Shown here: positions 6,318 through 9,231 of the stretch, one piece after another
Layout: each line of letters starts with the position of its first letter
Position numbering within the stretch: position 1 is the stretch's first letter
Source of the DNA: Clostridiales bacterium
Lineage (GTDB): Bacteria > Bacillota > Clostridia > Oscillospirales > Ruminococcaceae
Direction: 5' to 3'
Length of the DNA stretch: 9,231 bases
Assembly (NCBI GenBank): GCA_012799315.1
Contig: JAAZLM010000280.1
Coordinates: 1 to 9,231 of the forward strand
Notes under the pieces: generated by a model
Database searches by the model: none
What the model saw: only the letters and a program-made list of their open reading frames with translations
Told to the model about the DNA's origin: nothing
Position numbers and translations under genes: made by a program

Positions 6318-6359
6318 AAACCCCTTACTGAGGATCCGGTCTTCAGTAAGGGGTTTTTT
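6318..6359 (+). terminator. Strong intrinsic terminator shared by converging genes
   Basis: CCCCTTACTGA (6321-6331) pairs perfectly with TCAGTAAGGGG (6343-6353), flanked by three A and six T (6354-6359), so the stem can extend to 14 bp. It ends the ylmC-like transcript. Read on the - strand it is followed by TTTAATT, so it may also stop feoB transcripts, which end at 6397. Confidence 0.93.
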
Positions 6360-6396
6360 CCATAATGCTTAATTAACGTCACACAATGTATTTTGA

Positions 6397-8397
6397 TTAG
6401 CCTAAGAAAAAAATACTGCCTAATTGATAGATTATGAGTGCGGCCATATATGCAATAGCAAGATGGATTCCAATGCTGAAAACAAGCCAACGCTTACGCT
6501 TCAATTCTCTAGCCATTACAACAATTGCTGAAATACACGGCGGATAGAGGAGAGTGAACACCATGAAGGAATATGCTGATACTGGGCTAAGAGCACTGCC
6601 TAAAGCCATTGTCAATCCGCCGCCGAATGATGCTGTTAATCCGCCGACAATTGCCTCTTTCGCCGCTAGTCCTGAAAGCAAGGCGCCGCTGATACGCCAA
6701 TCACCCAATCCAATTGGGACAAGTAGGGGAGATAACGCCATGCCAATTTGCCCTAGAATGCTGCTTGCACCATTGTTTACTTGCTCAAATGCAGGAGTGA
6801 GATTCTGCATTAACCACATCAAAACACCCATAGCTAGAATAATTGTTCCAGCCTTCATAATAAATCCTTCAAGCTTATGCCATGTGTGTCGAATTACATC
6901 TCTCATTTTCGGCATACGGTAGGGGACGAGTTCAAGCATGAGCGGAGGAGAATCCCCCTTAATAACAAATTTATGTAGTAGAGCCCCGTATATTATAGAT
7001 ATGAATATTCCTAGTATATATAAGCTAAATAGCACTAATGTACGGTGGCTCTTAAAGAAAATTTCTATAAACAGAAGATAGATTGGAATTTTCGCACTGC
7101 ATGACATGAACGGAGTGATCAAAATTGCAATGCGCCGATTTTGTTCACCCTCCAATGTGCGTGTCGCCATTACCGCAGGTGTCGTGCAGCCGAATCCCAT
7201 TAACATCGGTACTATTGCCTTGCCCGACAGCCCGATTTCCTTTAGCAGTCTATCGGTTATAAAGGCGATCCTAGCCATATAACCGCTATCCTCCAAGATC
7301 GACATTAATGTAAATAACATCACCATTTGCGGAGTGAAAGCAACAACTAATCCAACATTGGAGATTACCCCTTGCGTAATAAGTCTAGCAAACCAGTTCG
7401 TTGCACCGAGATTCATCAATATATCATGCGAGTAATTCGGCAGTGCAATGGTGAAAAACCTTTCAAGATATGAGCTAATAAGAGTGGGCACATATCCAAA
7501 TGTTAATGCGAATATACCGAGCATTGCGAATATGAAAATAGGTATAGCAAGATAGCGATGTGTGAGTAATTTATCAAGCTGAAATATTGGTGGCAACTGC
7601 TTTTTTATTATATCTTTTGTCAGCTTGTCGATCAGCTTATATCTTGATATTATGACGAAGGCCCTGCCATCAAGGTTTTGCGAATTAGAATTAAAATCGG
7701 CTATTATCTGAAGTGATTCCTCTTTAACTTCCTGCGGCAGATCCAGTTCATTCAATATATGTGTTTCTCCTGACAACATTAGCGACATATATAAGTTGAT
7801 TGGGTGATCCTTCGGCACGAACTCAGCAATGAGCCAATATAGCGAATCAATGGCGTTTTGCATAATGGGATCATATTCCAATGTGTTCGATGATAAATTT
7901 CTATGAGAATCCAGCTCCACTAATAATATATCTAAATTTGTTCCATAGCGTGCGCTTATAGGGATACAGACCACACCGAGCCGTGATCCTAAAGCAGCAG
8001 AATCTATATGACCGCCCATTGCCTCGACCTCATCAACCATGTTAACTACTACTATCATGGGAATGCCAAGCTCCATAAGCTGCAAAGTAAGATATAGACT
8101 ACGCTCGATGCACGTTCCATCAATAATATTGAGTATCATATCGGGGGGGTCTTCAAGCAAATATCGCCTGGCTACAAGCTCCTCCTCAGAATAACAATCA
8201 TCCCTGTTTAGAACACCGAGTGAATAAATGCCCGGCAAATCAATTAGACTATTATCGGAGTCACGGATCTTGCCAATCTTTTTCTCTACGGTAATGCCCG
8301 GCCAATTGCCAATATATTCACAGCTATTAGTCAATGCATTGAACAGAGTGCTCTTGCCTGAATTGGGATTACCCACTAAGGCTATTTCATAACTCAT
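6397..8397 (-). CDS. feoB: FeoB, ferrous iron transport GTPase permease
   Basis: Inner-membrane Fe(II) transporter with a cytoplasmic N-terminal G-protein domain; 666 residues, within the clostridial range. G1 is GNPNSGKST (residues 9-17), the G2 threonine is Thr36 in GNWPGITVEKK, G3 is DLPG (53-56), G4 is NMVD (119-122), and a G5-like SAR follows. A helical GDI region leads into the membrane part, which begins around residue 275 (YLAIPIFIFAMLGIF). Two Cys-containing gate motifs are seen, FMSCSAKIPIY and LLYPPCISAIVVMARE, the latter in the last 60 residues. The start codon overlaps the feoA stop (TAATG), so the two are translationally coupled. A run of seven G on the + strand (8143-8149) lies inside the G-domain coding region, but the frame is intact. 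Confidence 0.97.
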   Translation of the reverse strand: MSYEIALVGNPNSGKSTLFNALTNSCEYIGNWPGITVEKKIGKIRDSDNSLIDLPGIYSLGVLNRDDCYSEEELVARRYLLEDPPDMILNIIDGTCIERSLYLTLQLMELGIPMIVVVNMVDEVEAMGGHIDSAALGSRLGVVCIPISARYGTNLDILLVELDSHRNLSSNTLEYDPIMQNAIDSLYWLIAEFVPKDHPINLYMSLMLSGETHILNELDLPQEVKEESLQIIADFNSNSQNLDGRAFVIISRYKLIDKLTKDIIKKQLPPIFQLDKLLTHRYLAIPIFIFAMLGIFALTFGYVPTLISSYLERFFTIALPNYSHDILMNLGATNWFARLITQGVISNVGLVVAFTPQMVMLFTLMSILEDSGYMARIAFITDRLLKEIGLSGKAIVPMLMGFGCTTPAVMATRTLEGEQNRRIAILITPFMSCSAKIPIYLLFIEIFFKSHRTLVLFSLYILGIFISIIYGALLHKFVIKGDSPPLMLELVPYRMPKMRDVIRHTWHKLEGFIMKAGTIILAMGVLMWLMQNLTPAFEQVNNGASSILGQIGMALSPLLVPIGLGDWRISGALLSGLAAKEAIVGGLTASFGGGLTMALGSALSPVSAYSFMVFTLLYPPCISAIVVMARELKRKRWLVFSIGIHLAIAYMAALIIYQLGSIFFLG

Positions 8398-8672
8398 TAA
8401 TTATCACATCCTTTTTTGCGGATGTATTTTTCAAGCACATAAATAAGAGATGCCTCCGAATGTCTTAATATAAGGGAATATCCCCTGAAATAAACCTGCA
8501 AAGGATCGCCGAGCGGGGCAATGCGTACAACTGCAATTTTCGTACCTGGAATTAACCCCATTTCAAAAAGGCGATTCCTTGCCTTTTTCTCATTGAGGAT
8601 AGAGGTTATAATGCCAATTTTTCCGATAGGCAACTCAGTGAGCGATGAATCTTCACCATTAATAGGCAACAA
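8397..8672 (-). CDS. feoA: FeoA, SH3-like partner of FeoB
   Basis: Small cytoplasmic protein of 91 residues with the SH3-like FeoA fold, needed for FeoB-mediated Fe(II) uptake. Recognisable blocks are LTELPIGKIGIITSI, the signature RNRLFEMGLIPGTKIAVV, and APLGDPLQVYFRGYSLILR followed by HSEASLI. The start is unusual: no ATG is available, and two tandem TTG codons (8672 and 8669) follow AAGGAGGG (8683-8676). The second TTG gives the better spacing, about 7 nt from GGAGG. The Shine-Dalgarno is in the 3' arm of a long hairpin and the first TTG lies in its U-run, so initiation is probably weak or regulated. The gene overlaps feoB by one base. Confidence 0.93.
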   Translation of the reverse strand: MLPINGEDSSLTELPIGKIGIITSILNEKKARNRLFEMGLIPGTKIAVVRIAPLGDPLQVYFRGYSLILRHSEASLIYVLEKYIRKKGCDN

Positions 8673-8725
8673 AAACCCTCCTTGAAATATACATGCTTTA
8701 AAACATACATATGATTCAAGGAGGG
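8671..8725 (-). terminator. Long hairpin: prfB terminator and/or feoA RBS-occluding leader
   Basis: On the - strand CCCTCCTTGAA (8725-8715) pairs perfectly with TTCAAGGAGGG (8686-8676). After a 2-nt bulge, ATATGTATG (8712-8704) pairs with CATGTATAT (8695-8687) using two G-U pairs, around the loop TTTTAAAG. Five T follow (8675-8671). This is a good intrinsic terminator about 33 nt after prfB. It also contains the feoA Shine-Dalgarno and abuts its start, so it can act as a leader attenuator. Confidence 0.85.
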
Positions 8726-8735
8726 CGTTTATTCT

Positions 8736-8750
8736 ACATAATAATTATTA
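8736..8750 (-). promoter_or_regulatory. Fur-box-like sequence at the feoA promoter
   Basis: TAATAATTATTATGT (8750-8736) matches the 7-1-7 Fur box TGATAATnATTATCA at 11 of 14 defined positions and includes a perfect 14-bp palindrome, ATAATAATTATTAT (8751-8738). It overlaps the -10 box and start region of the putative feoAB promoter, where a ferric uptake repressor would act. All matching bases are A or T, so specificity is low. Confidence 0.4.
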
Positions 8751-8776
8751 TAGGACAATTATTTATTCAGGCTCAA
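8747..8776 (-). promoter_or_regulatory. Candidate SigA promoter of feoAB
   Basis: On the - strand TTGAGC (8776-8771), inside the end of prfB, and a perfect TATAAT (8752-8747) are separated by 18 bp. Initiation near 8740 would give a 65- to 70-nt leader made mostly of the hairpin at 8676-8725. Without such a promoter feoAB would depend on read-through from prfB. Confidence 0.5.
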
Positions 8777-9231
8777 ATGCTTCAAATATGAATTGATAAA
8801 TCCATCAATTTCGCCATCCATTACCGCATTAATATTGCCAATTTCATGGCCAGTACGATGATCTTTTACAAGTGTATAGGGCATGAATACATACGATCGG
8901 ATTTGTGCCCCCCATGCGATCTCTTTTTGTTCGCCCTTAATATCTTCTATTCTATCTAGATTCTCCCGTTCTTTAATTTCTGCTAGTTTCGAAATGAGCG
9001 TTTTCATGGCGACTTCACGATTCTGATGTTGGCTCCTTTCATTTTGGCAAGATACCACAACACCGGTCGGCAAATGCGTTATCCTTACAGCTGAATCCGT
9101 CATGTTAACATGTTGTCCGCCAGCCCCACCAGCACGGTAGGTATCAATACGTAAATCTTCACTATTAATTTGCATATCTACATCTTCGCCGATTTCAGGT
9201 ATTACTTCAATGGCGGCGAATGATGTGTGCC
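8759..9231 (-). CDS. prfB: Peptide chain release factor 2, C-terminal part (runs off the right edge)
   Basis: Class I release factor that recognises UGA and UAA stop codons and triggers peptide release on the ribosome. Only the C-terminal 157 residues are visible. The catalytic GGQ loop is in [18 protein letters not shown], and the conserved blocks [23 protein letters not shown] and VKDHRTGHE follow. The frame continues upstream of the ATG at 9175 as [19 protein letters not shown], which matches RF2 (HTSFA just ahead of the GGQ domain), so that ATG is internal. RF2 rather than RF1 is indicated by the DLRIDTYRA context and the C-terminal pattern. The tripeptide anticodon and the frameshift site usual near the prfB start are outside the window. 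Confidence 0.95.
   Translation of the reverse strand, partial: HTSFAAIEVIPEIGEDVDMQINSEDLRIDTYRAGGAGGQHVNMTDSAVRITHLPTGVVVSCQNERSQHQNREVAMKTLISKLAEIKERENLDRIEDIKGEQKEIAWGAQIRSYVFMPYTLVKDHRTGHEIGNINAVMDGEIDGFINSYLKHLSLNK

Noticed and set aside
9101..9112. Perfect palindrome CATGTTAACATG
   Set aside because: It encodes the conserved HVNM next to the GGQ motif of RF2; coding constraint explains it.
9173..9175. ATG as start of a short release-factor-like protein
   Set aside because: The frame continues to the window edge with RF2-specific sequence, so this methionine is internal.
1..9231. Mobile elements, CRISPR arrays, tRNA or rRNA genes
   Set aside because: No transposase, terminal repeats, regularly spaced repeats or cloverleaf/rRNA motifs were seen.

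Overview
The window suggests an anaerobic, endospore-forming member of the Clostridia. It carries the mother-cell and forespore sporulation genes spoIIGA, sigE and sigG in their classical order. It also carries maturation genes for an [FeFe]-hydrogenase and a Feo-type ferrous iron uptake system. The DNA is AT-rich, all reading frames look intact, and there is no sign of insertion sequences, CRISPR repeats, tRNA or rRNA. The species cannot be named from this sequence.

Left part (1-2480, + strand): the 5'-truncated spoIIGA protease gene is followed by sigE (made as a pro-protein) and sigG. A 19-bp hairpin between sigE and sigG buries the sigG ribosome-binding site. A SigG-type promoter can be proposed just upstream of it. 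Middle part (2492-5560, - strand): a TM1266-type regulator, hydG and hydF form one operon that converges on sigG with only 11 bp between stop codons. This operon has a near-consensus promoter overlapped by a Rex-like operator, and a leader of about 190 nt holding an intrinsic terminator and a possible competing antiterminator. hydE and the hydrogenase gene itself are not in the window.

Right part: on the + strand, a small Cys/His-rich membrane protein of the FeoB-associated type and a YlmC/YmxH PRC-barrel sporulation protein end at a strong terminator. Converging on them from the - strand are feoA-feoB, preceded by the 3' end of prfB (release factor 2), which runs off the right edge. The feoA leader is almost entirely one 20-bp hairpin that contains the Shine-Dalgarno sequence and ends in a U-run. 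Its presumed promoter overlaps a Fur-box-like sequence.

How it fits together: SpoIIGA activates pro-SigE in the mother cell and SigG takes over in the forespore. In Bacillus ylmC lies near sigG, so the hydrogenase-maturation and iron genes look like an insertion that split an older sporulation cluster. FeoAB supplies Fe(II); HydG consumes iron and tyrosine to build the Fe(CO)(CN) synthon, and HydF carries the di-iron precursor. Iron supply and hydrogenase assembly thus sit side by side, with predicted redox (Rex) and iron (Fur) control. The most interesting unexplained structures are the three leader hairpins, at sigG, the hyd operon and feoA.
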